Of a stretch of 64,000 nt of DNA, positions 30,179 through 43,835 are shown piece after piece. Source of the DNA: Tricholomella constricta (taxonomy: Eukaryota > Basidiomycota > Agaricomycetes > Agaricales > Lyophyllaceae); the NCBI GenBank assembly GCA_013368375.1, contig JAACJP010000018.1, positions 682,001 to 746,000 on the forward strand. Reading direction: 5' to 3'. Made by a program: the position numbers and the translations under genes. Positions within the stretch are counted from its first letter, which is position 1. Each line of letters opens with the position of its first letter. Below the pieces are notes generated by a model, which was not told the origin of the DNA, searched no databases, and saw only the letters and a program-made list of their open reading frames with translations.

Positions 30179-33100
30179 ATGAGTCCAAACGTCGAAAAGG
30201 AACCCGGCCCTCAGGGCGATTCTCCTACTCAGGCGCCCGCTACTCCCACTGAGCCCGAAAAGAAGAAGAGAGAGTACAAGGATTTCGGTCATGAGGAGGA
30301 AAAGGCAACTCGTGCGTACTTTTCCAATCGCGCTTCCTCGTTTACCCGAAATCTTACTGTTTTCCTCCCCAGATGCCTTTGTTGACATGTCGACTGTGCG
30401 TTTCGCAACTTAGCGGTTCCTTATCCTCAGCTGACTTGGCTCTACAGATTGAGTTGAAAGCAGAGGATCTCTACGACAAGGACAAGGTCGACTTGGAGAC
30501 AATCGTTATCGACGATGTCTTCACCCTACTTCAATGTTCCGACGAAGGTCTTACACCCGCCGAGGCCGCCCGTCGTCTGGAACTCTTCGGTCCCAACAAA
30601 CTCGAGTCAGAAGAGCAAAACGCTCTCCTCCAGGTATGTCTTCCGTTCCCCTGTTCGCCTCCGATCGATCTATCGTTACTTATTCGCGCCCGATACAGTT
30701 CCTCAGTTTCATGTGGAACCCCCTGTCCTGGGTTATGGAGGGTGCCGCTCTCGTTGCTATCGCCCTTTCCAACGGTGAACACAGAGCCCCTGACTGGCAG
30801 GATTTCGTTGGTATCGTTCTCCTTCTTTTTGTCAACTCCACCATCGGTTTCTACGAAGAGCGCAACGCTGGTAATGCAGTCAAGGCTCTCATGGAATCTC
30901 TCGCTCCCAAGGCAAAGGTCAAGCGTGACGGCCAGTGGTCCGAAATCGAGTCCTCGGAACTTGTTCCCGGTGACATGATCTCCTTCAAAATTGGTGACAT
31001 CGTTCCTGCCGATTGTCGTCTTACCGAGGCCATCAATGTCTCTATCGACCAGGCTGCCCTTACTGGTGAATCTCTGCCCTCGTCCAAGAAGCTCGGTGAT
31101 CAGTGCTTCTCGTATGTTATGATATTCTGTCGTGATGTTAGAACTTCATCCTGACTTGTCGGTTTAACAGTGGTTCCACCTGTAAACAGGGTGAAGCGGA
31201 GGGTGTCGTTATCTCCACTGGTGCCAACACTTTCTTCGGTCGTGCTGCGTCCCTCGTTGGCCAGGACGATGACACCACGGGTCACTTGCAGAAGATTCTT
31301 GCCCAGATCGGATCTTTCTGCCTCGTTTCCATCGGTATCTTCGTCATTGCAGAGATCTTGTGTCTCTACGCCGGTTTCCGCTACAGCTACCGTCGCGGTC
31401 TCGACAACATCCTGGTTCTCTTGATCGGTGGTATCCCCATTGCCATGCCTACTGTCCTCTCGGTCACTCTCGCCGTCGGTGCGCAACAGCTCGCTAAGCA
31501 CAAGGCCATTGTCACCCGTATCACTGCTATTGAGGAGTTGGCCGGTGTCACCATCTTGTGCTCAGACAAGACCGGAACCCTCACCACCAACAAGCTGACT
31601 ATCGACCGCGGTACCATTCGCACCTACGGACCCTTCACCCCCGAAGATGTTATTCTTCTCGCCGCATACGCTTCGCGTACTGAGAACCAGGACGCCATCG
31701 ACACCTCCGTCGTTTCTGCTATCGGTGACCCAAGCCGCGCCCGTGCAGGTATCAAACTTCTCGACTTCAAGCCTTTCAACCCTGTCGACAAGCGTACTGA
31801 GATCACTTACCGCGAGGAGTCCTCCGGCAAGCTCAAGCGCGTGACCAAGGGCATGACAGGTATCATTATCGAGCTTTGCACGCGCAACAAGACGCACGAG
31901 GTTGAGGACAAGCTCGAGGCTGACGTCGAGGAATTCGCATCTCGTGGTCTCCGTGCACTCGCTGTCGCGTTCGAGGAGGTTGAGGGTGACGATCCTGAGG
32001 CTGAGGGTAACGGTTTCGAACTCATCGGTCTTCTCGCCATCTTCGATCCCCCCCGTGAGGATACCAAGCAGACTATCGACGACGCCATCGCTCTCGGTGT
32101 CAAGGTCAAAATGGTCACTGGTGACCAGCTCGCTATCGCCAAGGAGACTGGGCGTCGTCTCGGCCTCGGTGACCACATGTACCCCGCTAAGGTGCTGAAG
32201 GAGGGTCCCGCCCCCGGAAGCAAGCACGCTTCGCTCGACGAGATGATCATGGATGCCGATGGTTTCGCTGGAGTCTTCCCAGAGCACAAGTACGAAATTG
32301 TCAAGCGTCTCCAGGCTCTCGGCCATCTTTGCGCCATGACTGGTGACGGTGCTAATGACGCCCCCGCCCTGTCTCGTGCCAATGTTGGTATTGCTGTCGA
32401 AGGTGCCACCGACGCCGCCCGCGGTGCTGCTGATATCGTCCTCACGGAACCTGGTCTCTCCACCATCGTCCACGCCATCCGCGGCTCTCGCCAGATCTTC
32501 CAGCGCATGAGGAATTACGCCATTTATGCCTGTGCCGTCACCATTCGTATTGTTGTCTGTTTCGCTATCTTGGCCTTTGCATACAAGTTCGACTTCCCTC
32601 CCTTCATGATCCTGATTGTCGCCCTTCTCAACGACGGTACCATCATGACCCTCTCCGTTGACCGTGTTCTGCCCTCGATGACGCCCGACTCCTGGGACCT
32701 TGCTGAGATCTTCGCTTTCGCCATCGCTTACGGCCTGTACCTTACCGCGTCTACGTGAGTTTTCCATTCTAAGTTGTCGACCTTGACATCAAACTGATTA
32801 CTTATCACGCTGGGTTTAGCATCGCCCTGGTGTGCACGATCCTCGAGACGACCTTCTTCCAGGACAAGTTCGGTGTTTCTCTTGAGACCTTCCCAGTCCA
32901 GGCAAACGATCCCCAGCTCCACATGGTCATCTACCTCCAGGTTGCCATTATCTCGCAGGCCCTCATCTTCGTCACCCGGTCGCACAGCTTCTTCTTCATG
33001 GAGCGTCCCTCCGTTGCCCTCTTCGTCGCCTTCTGTGTTGCGCAACTCATCGCCTCTATCATTGCGGCTTACGGCAACTGGGGTTTCACGGACATCAGAG

Positions 33101-33512
33101 CTATCTCGGGTGGTTGGATCGGTATCGTCTGGGTCTGGGTACGTCACTCCTTTAAATACTCGACGTCAATGTATACTGATCTACTTGACAGAACATCGTT
33201 TGGTTCATCCCCCTCGACTGGATCAAGTTCGCGATGAAGGCCACCATTATCAAGACTCTCCGCCGCCGCCGCGAAGCCGCCGCCATCAAGCAAGCTACGT
33301 CAGGCATCCCCATCACACGCACCCAGTCCCGCGCTGCCTCAATCCACGAGTCGCTGTACTCGAATCGTGTGTCGTTCATTAAACGCGCGGCACGCAAGGT
33401 CGGATTTGGTGGCAAGGTCACCATGAAGCCCGAGGAGCTCCAGAGGTTCAGCAGCATCCAGGCCCAGCGCGCCGGTGCCACGCTCGCGCGTAACCCGAGC
33501 CGGACCACGTAA
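30179..33512 (+). CDS. PMA1: Plasma-membrane H+-ATPase (P3A-type), 992 aa
   Basis: Seven exons: 30179-30311, 30373-30395, 30448-30633, 30699-31111, 31171-32754, 32820-33138, 33192-33512; 993 codons including stop. Pumps protons out of the cell with ATP, making the gradient used by secondary transporters. Seen: a charged cytosolic N terminus; actuator TGES (ALTGESLP); phosphorylation site CSDKTGTLT with Asp384; nucleotide-binding KGM; MVTGD; hinge TGDGANDAP; and about ten membrane spans, two before the actuator loop, two before CSDK and six after the hinge. A basic C-terminal tail (about 80 residues, ARNPSRTT end) is the expected regulatory domain. Exon 2 is only 23 nt. The exons show strong C-ending codon preference, a sign of high expression, and the same bias opens long antisense shadow frames. 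Confidence 0.97.
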
Positions 33513-35806
33513 ACCCTAAACTAAACCCAAATGTAAACCCTCCCCCTCCCCCCTTCCACACACACACACACAGCCCGTCCCATGCCACCTTCAATCCGCT
33601 GACCCCCACCACCCATCCCTGTCGCTTCCCCATGTCCATGTCGCACGTCCGTTGAGCCCCTTCACGCGTACTCCACGTCCACTAGAAATGTCATCTTAAT
33701 TGGAATACAATCTCTTTCATCGTTATGATTAATCTTTTTTGTCGCTTTCGCCCCCCGTTCAGCTTCCCTCAGCTCTTGAAATTTTGCGATCCGCGTTTTG
33801 GTGGGTTGGCTTGACAACGCTCGTTTGCTTTTTTTTTTTCTTTCGCTTTTTGAAATTTTGTCTACCGCTTGTTGATTATTTACACTTCTCCTCTTTCCTG
33901 CGCCCCTCCTCTCCTCCAGTCTACCCGTCCGTACCCCAGGCCCCCCTTTGGATCCAACCGCTTCCATCCATCATCGCTATGGCTGTTGCCGCTGCCTAGG
34001 CTTGGCCTTGGCGGCGGATAGACTCGGGCGGAAGCCTAAGGTGTGTATGTTCCGTGCTTGGGCCTTAGGCATCCTTGGAACTTGAGCTTGAGGCTTGGGC
34101 TTGGGCTGGGTTGGTGAGAGAGTGGGACGGTTCGGTGTGTGGCTCGTTTTTGTTTTTTTGGAAACGATTTATCGTTCTAATTTTTGTTTGTTTTTTATGA
34201 ACTCCTTTCTTTCTGTTAAATTTGCTGCTTACCGTATTTTAGAAAATTACTTCTCTCTCGTAGAAAAACGTACCGTTCCTTTGTCCACCCCCCGGCTTCC
34301 TTACCTTGCATCTTGCACGTTACAGGACCGCATATATAGTACTTGTTTCCATGCACGCTTTACCTAACGTGCATATGTTTTGCCTTTCTTGAATACGCGC
34401 GGGTGGATGTTTAGGCTGAACTTATTCCCCTTCGTCCACAAGGGGACGACGACGCGACGGTCTTGTTATAAGACCGGGTTTTCGTGTGGGTGAGTGAGTA
34501 CCTTTTGAGTACATGGGTTGGGGATGCTGCTGCGAAGAAGAGACGGAATAGCGGGCTGTAGAGTTTTGAAGCTTTTAGTTGTGAGCGCGATTCAGAGTAT
34601 GCGGAGGCTACGAATTTTGTAGTCCCGTGGGGTGTGGGCTTATTGTCGAGGTTGATCCTTTTGCCTGCCGCTTAAGTAGGCTAAGGAGGGCGACGTTACG
34701 GGGTGCTGCTGTCGCCTTTGACGGGCGCCGTTCGGGTAAGGGTGTGGGACCCCGCTATAGCTGCCGGGACGCGTGTCTGCGACGCGTAAGTAAGTGTGGA
34801 AATGTGCGGCCGTATCCACGGCCCATAGGTGATCGGTTTTGATTAGGGTGGCGAGGCTGTGGTGGTGGAAATCTGCACATAGAATGATGTGTCGAGGACT
34901 ATCATTTGTTGGATAGGCATGAAGCACAGCGCGTCGATCGCTCGTCGCCGAATCTATTATTGGGGAGGCGTATGAGCCTCGGCAGAGATCCCGTTGGAGA
35001 CGGTGAGTATTACCTTGGGTTGAGTGTTATGTATCACGCATGGCCGATCGAGCGGAATCAAAAAGGTGTGGCTGAGGCGTTTCTTTACGGTGCGATCAGT
35101 CCCAGCCGGTGTGGAGCCCTCCTTCTGAGTGACATTATTAAGAAAACATGACTTCAAAGGAAGTCGAGACACCGGCAGTGGATTCGCAAGCTCGTTTAAC
35201 GACCCGCAAGCCTAATAGCCTCTGGAGTTTATAGACGCAAATAAAGTTCGGGCCTAACTGACAAAAATCGATCGTCCGTTCTTCGGGGACCTCACCTCCG
35301 TTTACCTCCGTCCGCGCGTCCTCCTTCGTAATTGGGCCCGTTTCGGAGTGTTTCTCCGTGGTCCATCCTTTGCCGTAGCCCTCAGCTTCCAGGTGACTAG
35401 CTAATTCATGAGTTTCCATTTCTTCACAGAGTCCGCCAATATGTGCGGGACCAACTGAGACAGCGACTCTTTTGTAAGTCCTGATGACGGTTTTTCTCTG
35501 CGAATTTTAGCTCGGATGTACGGTCGAGGATAGGGATATCTCTCTCTCGGGGTAGCACCTGGTGAGTGAAGTGTCTAACATTAAGTACCGGTGGTGTTCT
35601 CGACGATTTAGACAAGCCTGGTGAGTCATTGTTATGACCGCACGGAGCGCGATCTTGCATTTCATCCATCGGGCCGCTTATGTCACTACTTTGGACTGGA
35701 GGATGACCACGCCTCTAATCCTTTATAATGTTTTCCATGAACGTCGTCTGAAACGCCACACTCTTCCATCTCTTCCTCCAACTACTCCGCCCGCCTGGAC
35801 TCTATA
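33513..35806. other. Intergenic region between PMA1 and the PDR transporter
   Basis: The first 130 bp are CT- and CA-rich PMA1 3' flank. Up to 35800 no frame longer than 101 codons and no motif was recognised. A TATA-like tttataatg lies at about 35721, 80 bp before the PDR start codon. Confidence 0.5.
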
Positions 35807-38800
35807 ATGTCCTTCGACCTCCATCCCGAGAGGCTTAACGAAATCGGCGGTTCTTCATCTGTTCTTTCAGAACTACCATCACGTCAAGCTGTAGACGCCC
35901 ATAATGTCCTTCACTCACATACTACCTCACCAATCACCTCGCCTAAGCTGGACTCTGGCCCGGCCATCTCCAGGCCGTCGCAAAAGCAACGACGCGGCTC
36001 GACTGCGTCCCATGTCGACGTTGATTTCTTTGATCCAGAGGGCGTCCGGCATTTAAATAGGACGCTCACTCGTATGTCCATCGCCACCAGTCACCGTCCA
36101 GAATCTATCACCTCCGATGAAACGCTGACGACGGACGGGCCGTTTGATTTCGAGAAGACGCTACGGTCCTTTGTCAAGAAGTATGTCGCTCTAGCGATCC
36201 CGTATCTCTGCAAACTGAATATTTTGTAGGCGAGAAGAGGCCCAGATCCTGTCGCGGGAATTGGGCGTGGTCTTTGAGAATCTTCGAGTGCAGGGGTTGG
36301 GGACGTCGGCATCGTATCAACCGACGCTGGGATCTGTCCTGAATCCCTTGTCGGCCATTGAAAAGATCCGGGAAATGCGCAACCCACCTCTGCGTGATAT
36401 TCTCACAGGTTTCGAAGGCGTTGTTCGGCCAGGAGAAATGCTTCGTGAGTTCTTCTACCTATTTATAACAGACTCCCAGCGGCTGACAGAAATAAACAGT
36501 CGTTTTGGGTCGGCCAGGTTCTGGTTGCACCACCCTTCTCAAGACCCTGGCCAACCACCGCGACGAATATTATTCCGTCGAAGGTGATGTGCACTACGAC
36601 TCGCTTACGCCCCAGGAGATAGCCAAGCATTACCGCGGCGACGTTCAGTATTGCCCTGAGGATGACGTCCACTTCCCCACCCTCACCGTTAAGCAGACAC
36701 TCGACTTTGCTGCGAAGACTCGCGTTCCCCATGCCCGCATCGACTCGACGACCAAGTCCGAATACGTAAACAAGATGACCGAGATACTGTCGACTATTTT
36801 TGGATTGAAGCATGTTCAGGACACGCCAGTCGGAGATGCAGCTATCCGGGGTGTGTCTGGGGGAGAGAAGAAGCGTGTTTCAATCGCCGAAGCACTGGCG
36901 ACGAGGAGTCGGGTTCACTGCTGGGACAAGTCAGTTCATCTCACCTTCATATATATACTTGTTTTTAATATTCATCTCATAGCTCCACACGTGGTTTGGA
37001 CTCTTCTACGGCGCTTGAGTAAGATCTTCTCATCCCTTCTTCTGTTCTCGTGTTCTCATGGTCCACTTCTTAGGTTCGGTCGTGCACTCCGCATTGCTAC
37101 AGACCTTGATCACCGCGCGACGATCGTTTCCATCTACCAAGCCGGCGAGACGCTCTACCAGCTCTTCGATAAGGTATGCGTCATCTACGAGGGGCGTATG
37201 GCATACTTCGGCCCAGCAAATCAAGCAAGGCAGTATTTCATCAACATGGGCTACGAACCTGCGAACAGGCAGACGACGCCTGATTTTCTCGTGGCCGTGA
37301 GTTGCCCAGCTTTTGCTCAATATTAATTTATCACTCACGCCATTCTTCATCCCGATTGCATTGTTTAGGTCACCGACCCGAATGGACGCATCCCCCGCCC
37401 TGGTTTCGGCCCCATGCCGCGCACCGCATCCGAGTTCGCGGAATACTTCCTGCGGTCACCCACCTCACAACAAAACAGGGAGGATTTTGAGTCGTATAAA
37501 GAGGCTTACGTCGGTATGCCTGAACGGGCGATCGCGTACAAGCAGAGCGTCAGGGCAGAGCATGCTAGGACTGCGCAGAAGAAATCGTACGCCATTTTTT
37601 CATCTTATCTTTTCTCCCTCGTTCATGATCGTTGTTTAATTTTAGTGCGTATACGATTTCCATTCCGATGCAGGCTCGGGCCGTCATGAAGCGGAGAGTC
37701 GAGATCCTGATTGGCAATAAAGTAGCGACCCTCTTCCTTCTGTTGTGAGTTTATACGCCTTCCCCTTGCTTAGCCTCTGCTCATCGCAGTGTCTTTTCTA
37801 CAGTTCGTTTATTTTCCAGGGTGTTATCGTGGGCACGGTCTTTGTCCAAGTCCCGGAAGCTACGTCGGCGTACTTTTCCCGTGGCGGTGTTTTGTTCTTG
37901 TGCGTCTATCTTACTCGCCAGTTCATCGTGTCGCTGAATTCCCTCCAGTGCATTGCTGTTTTCTGCTTTATCGAGCATGGCCGAGATCCCGGCCTTGTTC
38001 TCCCAGCGCCCTATCGTCAATCGTCACGAGAAAGCAGCAATGTACCACCCCTTCATTGAAGCGTACGTTTGATCTGTTCTGGACTTCATTCCGCGCACTC
38101 TAACGTTGACGTTTTCCAGGGTTGCGTTGACTCTGGTCGACATCCCTATCACGTTCCTTACCACGTCCATTTTCGGAATCCTAATCTACTTCATCGTTGG
38201 CTTGCAGACTTCTGCTGGCCAATTCTTGTGGGTTCATCTCTCCTCGTCGCGAATCAGTGACAATAGCTGACTGTGTTTCGGGCTTCAGTATATTCTACTT
38301 GTTTTTATTCACGATGTCCATCACGATGAAGGCGTGGTTCAGAAGCATTGCAGCTATTTTCAAATCAGAGGCGACTGCCCAGGCTGTGTCGGGTATCGTG
38401 CTACTCGCTATGGTTATCTACACGTGCGTATATGCCTTTGCCTTGTTTCAAGATCAAGCTAATATTTGCCGAATAGCGGTTATACTATTCCCAAGCAATC
38501 TATGATCGGCGCTCTTCATTGGATCTCGTACATCAATGTAGGATTTTGCCTTCCTTCCTGTTATATTCGACAGGAGCTTATGACGTCTTCCAGCCTCTCC
38601 GATACGGATTCGAAGGCATCGTTGCGAACGAGTTTCACACCCTCAACGGCAAATGCTCTTCGCTCGTGCCTCAAGGTCCCGGATACGAGGGTGTCAGCCT
38701 AGATAACCAAGTATGTGCAACGGTTGGAGCTATCCAAGGCCAGGACTTTGTCAACGGCAACCGGTTCATCAAGCTTTCCTACGACTACTCGTATTCCAAC

Positions 38801-41800
38801 GTCTGGATGGTGCGCTTCTACCCTCTACTTACCTTTATGTATAAAGCTAATCATGCTTCTGGAATCTATAAAAGAACTTTGGAATCGTCGTCGCCTTCGG
38901 CGTCGCATTCGTCGTGGCACTCCTCATATTCTCCGAGTTCAACACCTCCGTTTCCGGCGAGACATTCGTGGTCCTTTTCAAGCGAGGAGCCAAGTCCCCC
39001 GTCCTCAAGGAGGCCGTTGAAAACGGCTCTGTGGACGAGGAGAAATCCTCCACCAGCACTGGCACCCAGTCCGCCGGGGGCGACATGGACAACGAGAAGG
39101 CGGAGAAGGCGCTCGCAGCCACGCCGACCATGACGGACATCTTCTCCTGGCAGCATCTCAGCTACACCGTCCCCGTCTCTGGTGGCTCCAGGAAGCTCCT
39201 GGACGACGTGTCGGGGTATGTGGTACCTGGGAAACTGACGGCGCTGATGGGCGAATCGGGCGCGGGCAAGACGACGTTGTTGAATGTGCTTGCGCAGAGG
39301 GTGGATACGGGTGTGGTGCTGGGAGATCGGTTCGTTAATGGACAGTCGCCGCCGCATGATTTCCAGTCGCAGAGGTAAGGTTTTTCGTGTGCAATTTGTG
39401 GGGCTTGGAATGTTGGATTGACAATGGTTTTGTGACTGTTTGATAGTGGATATTGCCAGCAGATGGACACGCATGTACCGACTGATACCGTCCGGGAAGC
39501 GCTTCTATTTTCTGCGTCGCTCCGCCAGCCTTCGTCCGTCCCCGCCGCCGAGAAGGAAGCATAGTGCGTAATATCGTTCTGTTTTGATGTACATCTCTTA
39601 TGATGTTTATAGTGTTGAGGAATGTCTGAAGATGTGTGGACTGGAGGCATACGCGGACGCCGCCATCGGTTCTCTGGGCATCGAGTATAGGAAACGGACC
39701 ACTATCGCCGTCGAGCTAGCTGCCAAGGTTAGTCCTAGTGTTCTCGTCGGTGACGCGATGGAACGCTGGCTGAATTTTTTTTTTGACTCTTTCCAGCCCA
39801 AGTTGCTCTTGTTCCTTGACGAGCCAACGTCTGGTCTTGATTCGCAGAGCGCATGGGCGATCATGGCGTTTTTGAGGAAACTTGCGAATAGTGGTCAGGC
39901 TATTCTGTGCACGTACGTACCCGCCGCTTTCGTCGTATTTGGACACGTTACTTATGGTGTAACTGTAGTATTCACCAGGTGAATTTCATTCAATTTTCTT
40001 TGGAGAGTTGCGACTGACATTGGTGATGTTATTCCACCAGCCTTCGGCGGAATTGTTCCAGGTTCGTTGGCGGTTCATGTCTCCAATATCAGGCTCTAAT
40101 TGTAACGCCTCTTTCTATCAGGTTTTCGACAGGCTTCTCTTGCTCCGCAAGGGCGGGCAAACTGTGTACTTTGGTGACCTCGGCCACAATGCCACCAAGC
40201 TCATCCATTACTTCGAGAAGAACGGATCGCGCCATTGTGACCCTGCTGAAAATCCGTGAGTTTCTTATCCCAAAAAGTACTCCCATGTGCGTATCTCACC
40301 GATGTTTCTTTGCAGCGCGGAGTTCATGTTGGACGTCATTGGTGCGGGTGCAACGGCTACTAGTGAACAGGATTGGTGCGAACATTTTTCTCTTCGTCCT
40401 GTCCCGTTTGAGGCTGAAATCATCATTTCCCAAGGTACGCTATCTGGAAGAGGTCTCCGGAGTCAGTGGAAACCCAAGAAGAGCTTGAAAATATCCACAA
40501 GGAGGGGAGGAGTCGTCCGCCTGTCGAAGCTACCTTGCACTCTGAATTCGCCACGCCTTGGTTGCATCAGATGAAAGCGCTCTTCTTCCGCGATTCAAGG
40601 GCGCACTGGAGGAATCCTACTTACCTCATGGCGAAATTGATTCTCAATGTATTTGGTGGTCTGTTCATTGGGGTATGTAGTGCACACTCTACTGCGCATG
40701 CGATCGCAGGTTTATTGATCTGTTCGATTGTAGTTCACGTTCTTCAAGGCGAAGAATTCGCAGCAGGGCACGCAGAATCAGCTCTTCGTACGTATTGTCT
40801 ACAAAGCTCTATAATCTGCAATACATATGCTTACCAATTCGCAGGCGGTATACATGGGCACCATCATCTCAGCTCCATTGTCAAACCAGCTCCAGGTACC
40901 CTTCCTCAACACGCGCAAGATCTACGAGATCCGCGAACGCCCTAGTCGCATGTTCAGTTGGACCGCCTTGGTCACCTCGCAGTTCCTGGCGGAACTTCCA
41001 TGGAACATCTTTGGCTCGTCCCTCTTCTTCTTGTGCTGGTACTGGACCGTCGGCTTCGACAATTCAAGGGCGGGCTACACGTATCTCCTCATTGGCGTGA
41101 CGTTCCCGCTGTACTATACGTCTTTTGCGATGGCTGTGGCTGCTATGGTGCCGTCGGCTGAGATTGCGGCGCTCTTGTTCTCGGTCCTCTTTTCATTCGT
41201 TCTTACTTTGTGAGTTATTCCTGATCAGAATGGGTGACGTCATTCCTAACTCCTCCTTCTAGCAACGGTGTGCTTCAGCCCTTCCGCGAACTTGGCTGGT
41301 GGCAATGGATGTAAGTTGATCATCCCAGCTCGACCGCCTTAGATTGGTGCTAATAAGATAATTTCACAGGTATCGTGTGTCCCCTTATACGTATATCATC
41401 GAGGCGTTACTCGGCCAAGGTACGTCCATCCACTCAGCAGTGGTCCAAATCATGGTCTCACCTTGATGCCTTAGCTCTTGGGCGACACCCGATCGTCTGC
41501 TCGCCGGTGGAGCTGGTCACTCTCAACCCTCCTTCCGGTCAAACCTGCCAAACCTACCTCCAAACCTACATCAACAACGCGGGCGGCTACTTGACGAACC
41601 CGTCGGCCACCTCGGATTGCGAGTTCTGTGCATTCGCCACCACGGACCAGTTTTTGGAGAAGAGCTTCAATATCTTCTACAGCCATCATTGGAGGAATTT
41701 TGGGATTTTGATTGGGTATATTTTGTTTAATGTACGTCTCTTTCCCTTCCTTCCTTGCTTGGCCTCTCATCGAGGGACACCCTGCTTACTCTTTTATTTT

Positions 41801-41910
41801 TTTGCATATTGCAGCTTGCTGGTATCTATCTGTTCACGTACTTGTTCCGTATTCGGACAAGGAGTCTCCTGGGCTCCTTAAAGGCACGCCTGTCGAGAAA
41901 GAGTGCTTGA
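35807..41910 (+). CDS. Pleiotropic drug resistance ABC transporter (ABCG/PDR), 1501 aa, 28 exons
   Basis: Joined exons total 1502 codons; boundaries: 35807-36180, 36230-36444, 36500-36929, 36983-37018, 37074-37296, 37369-37586, 37646-37744, 37804-37899, 37949-38062, 38120-38227, 38289-38423, 38477-38537, 38594-38809, 38875-39374, 39447-39563, 39613-39727, 39797-39912, 39969-39978, 40041-40061, 40122-40255, 40316-40375, 40435-40672, 40734-40787, 40845-41209, 41263-41310, 41370-41419, 41475-41731, 41815-41910. Full-size reverse topology NBD1-TMD1-NBD2-TMD2. NBD1 has the PDR-type degenerate Walker [10 protein letters not shown] (Cys206 for Lys), signature VSGGEKKR and Walker B CWDNSTRGLD; NBD2 has canonical GESGAGKTT, degenerate signature [11 protein letters not shown] and [12 protein letters not shown]. 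The cysteine-rich extracellular loop before the last span is present. Exports hydrophobic compounds from the plasma membrane; substrates not predictable. Includes micro-exons of 10 and 21 nt. Confidence 0.95.
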
Positions 41911-42653
41911 GGAGTTGACTGTATAGGGCGGAGATTTATAATATCTTGACTCGTAATATCTATCATCTACTAGACTTGCATTTATGGACATGAACGTATA
42001 GAGTAGACAGACATACAAATATATTGGAATTCTATTTCTGTGCATTGATAGTATGATATGGATCGTGGTCATGTTCTATGTCCTATTGAATTATTTAACT
42101 TGAAGGAGCACAGGAAACGCCTATGCTATGGAGTATGTCAAAAGCTATGCGTTATGGATCTGAATACACTTTGACCGCCACTGGCAGACTCTGACCACTG
42201 ACTCGGACCCAACTCGGACCATTGCGCTGACCTCGTGCTGGCGATCTGACGTTTAAATTCCCACGATCCTTTAAATAAATCAGAGTTGCACTGACCTTTG
42301 CTGTTAATATAGGTAATTAACGTGGACCCATGCCATGGAATTTTAATGGTAAGTAACTCTTAGCCCGGTCGACGCCCTGTGAAGCGTGGGTGAAGTACAA
42401 TCATTTTAGCGGGTTTTGAGCTTTTGAAACGCGCAACGTCCAGCGCTCAGGCAGCTCATTGAGTCTTGACAGGTACCCAACGTGGCTCACCTTCCTTCTT
42501 TGTTTCCATGGAGCCTCATGAGGTGCTCAAAAGTGTCAAGCTCCGCATGGAACCGCCATATATCACTGATAAATATCTTTTCCACAGCGATATATAACAT
42601 GCGGTCGAAGGAGCACATTGCCAAAGTCTTCATCGACTCTCCGGTACGCCACG
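41911..42653. other. Intergenic region, no gene seen
   Basis: AT-rich 3' flank of the PDR gene followed by the promoter of the secreted protein. No motif recognised. Confidence 0.5.
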
Positions 42654-43835
42654 ATGACTTGGATAACTCAGTCCCTCACCGTGCTGCTTTTGACTGCTAC
42701 TCTGACCTCGGGAGTTCAGCTGGACGCCAGCCAGTTCAAGCTCACTCAAAGTGGCTACAATTCCGTTATTTCAAAGCTAGATGCGATACTTCCTATCGTA
42801 ACTGTCGCCGATGTACGTTGGCCACCACATTCATATTGGATGCCACCTTAGTTTTGTCGTCATCAGGTTCTAGCAAATACTAACCACGCGAATCCCCCCA
42901 AAACCGTCGCCGCGACCAGTTTTCTGCGAGGGTACACATGGGAATCTGTGTCTGGCTACGACGACCTCAACACCGAGAAGTGGTACCCTCAAGGGATCAC
43001 CACGTCCGCCGATGCTCTAGACGTCGGTGTGTATCAGAGCAAGAATGTGATCATGATCGATTGGTACGACAACACGGGCTTGGGGAAAGGTGTCCGTGTC
43101 TCCTTCATTGACCGGACAACCTCTACTGTTTCCTACCGCAACGCCCTCCTAGTTGAACCCTACACTGATGCCTCCGGCAACGCCAACTTTCGGGCTGTCA
43201 AGGTCCATGGTGGAGGCATTATGTGGTACGGAAACACCCTCTACGTTGTCGACACAAGCAACGGCATCCGCTTGTTCGACCTCGATCACATCTACAAAGT
43301 CAGTGCCGGCGAAGGCATTGGAAGGCAATCCAGCACTGTATACGAAGCCTTCAACTATGCCTATGTCGTTCCGCAATCACGTAGTTATAAAGCTTCATCC
43401 CTCGCCACGCCGATGAGATGGTCATTCATCTCCCTCGACCGCACCACAACCCCTGATTCCATCGTTGTCGGAGAATACGCTGCTGACGACGCCGCTCCCC
43501 CATCTCGCCTCGTCCGCTTCTCGATAGACTTCACGACTCGCCTTCTGACGACCACCAGCAGTGTGGCGACTGCGACGTGGGCATTCGAGGTCGACATTCT
43601 ACGCATGCAGGGAGCCACATCGATCAATGGCAAATTCTACATTTCCCGCAGCAATGGGTCCTCGAAGGGTGATTTGATTACCTGGGTTCCGGGCAATCTT
43701 ATCACCATTCATGCGGGAGCGTTGGCGACTGGATGCGAGGACTTGTCGTATAATCATAACGCGGACGAACTCTGGACGCTTTCGGAGCATCCTGGGTCGA
43801 GGAACTTCTACGCGGTAAAGGCTAGTGCCTTCTAG
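42654..43835 (+). CDS. Predicted secreted beta-propeller-like protein, 375 aa
   Basis: Two exons, 42654-42812 and 42867-43835, joined by a 54-nt GT-AG intron. The N terminus MTWITQSLTVLLLTATLTSG is a clear signal peptide. The mature part has repeated short beta-rich segments (YPQGITTSAD, VVVDTSNGIRLFDL-like, WSFISLDRTTTPDSIVVGEY, ISRSNGSSKGDLITW, GCEDLSYNHNADELWTLSEH), which suggests a propeller of the SMP-30/NHL type. I recall similar secreted proteins of unknown function in fungi and Streptomyces. No catalytic residues are assigned and no membrane anchor is present. The start is the first Met with a signal sequence. Confidence 0.78.

Noticed and set aside
31562..32767. 401-codon antisense ORF across PMA1
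   Set aside because: It mirrors the main PMA1 exon. Strong C-ending codon bias removes stops from the opposite strand; the translated composition (Glu/Asp/Gly/Thr-rich) matches no family.
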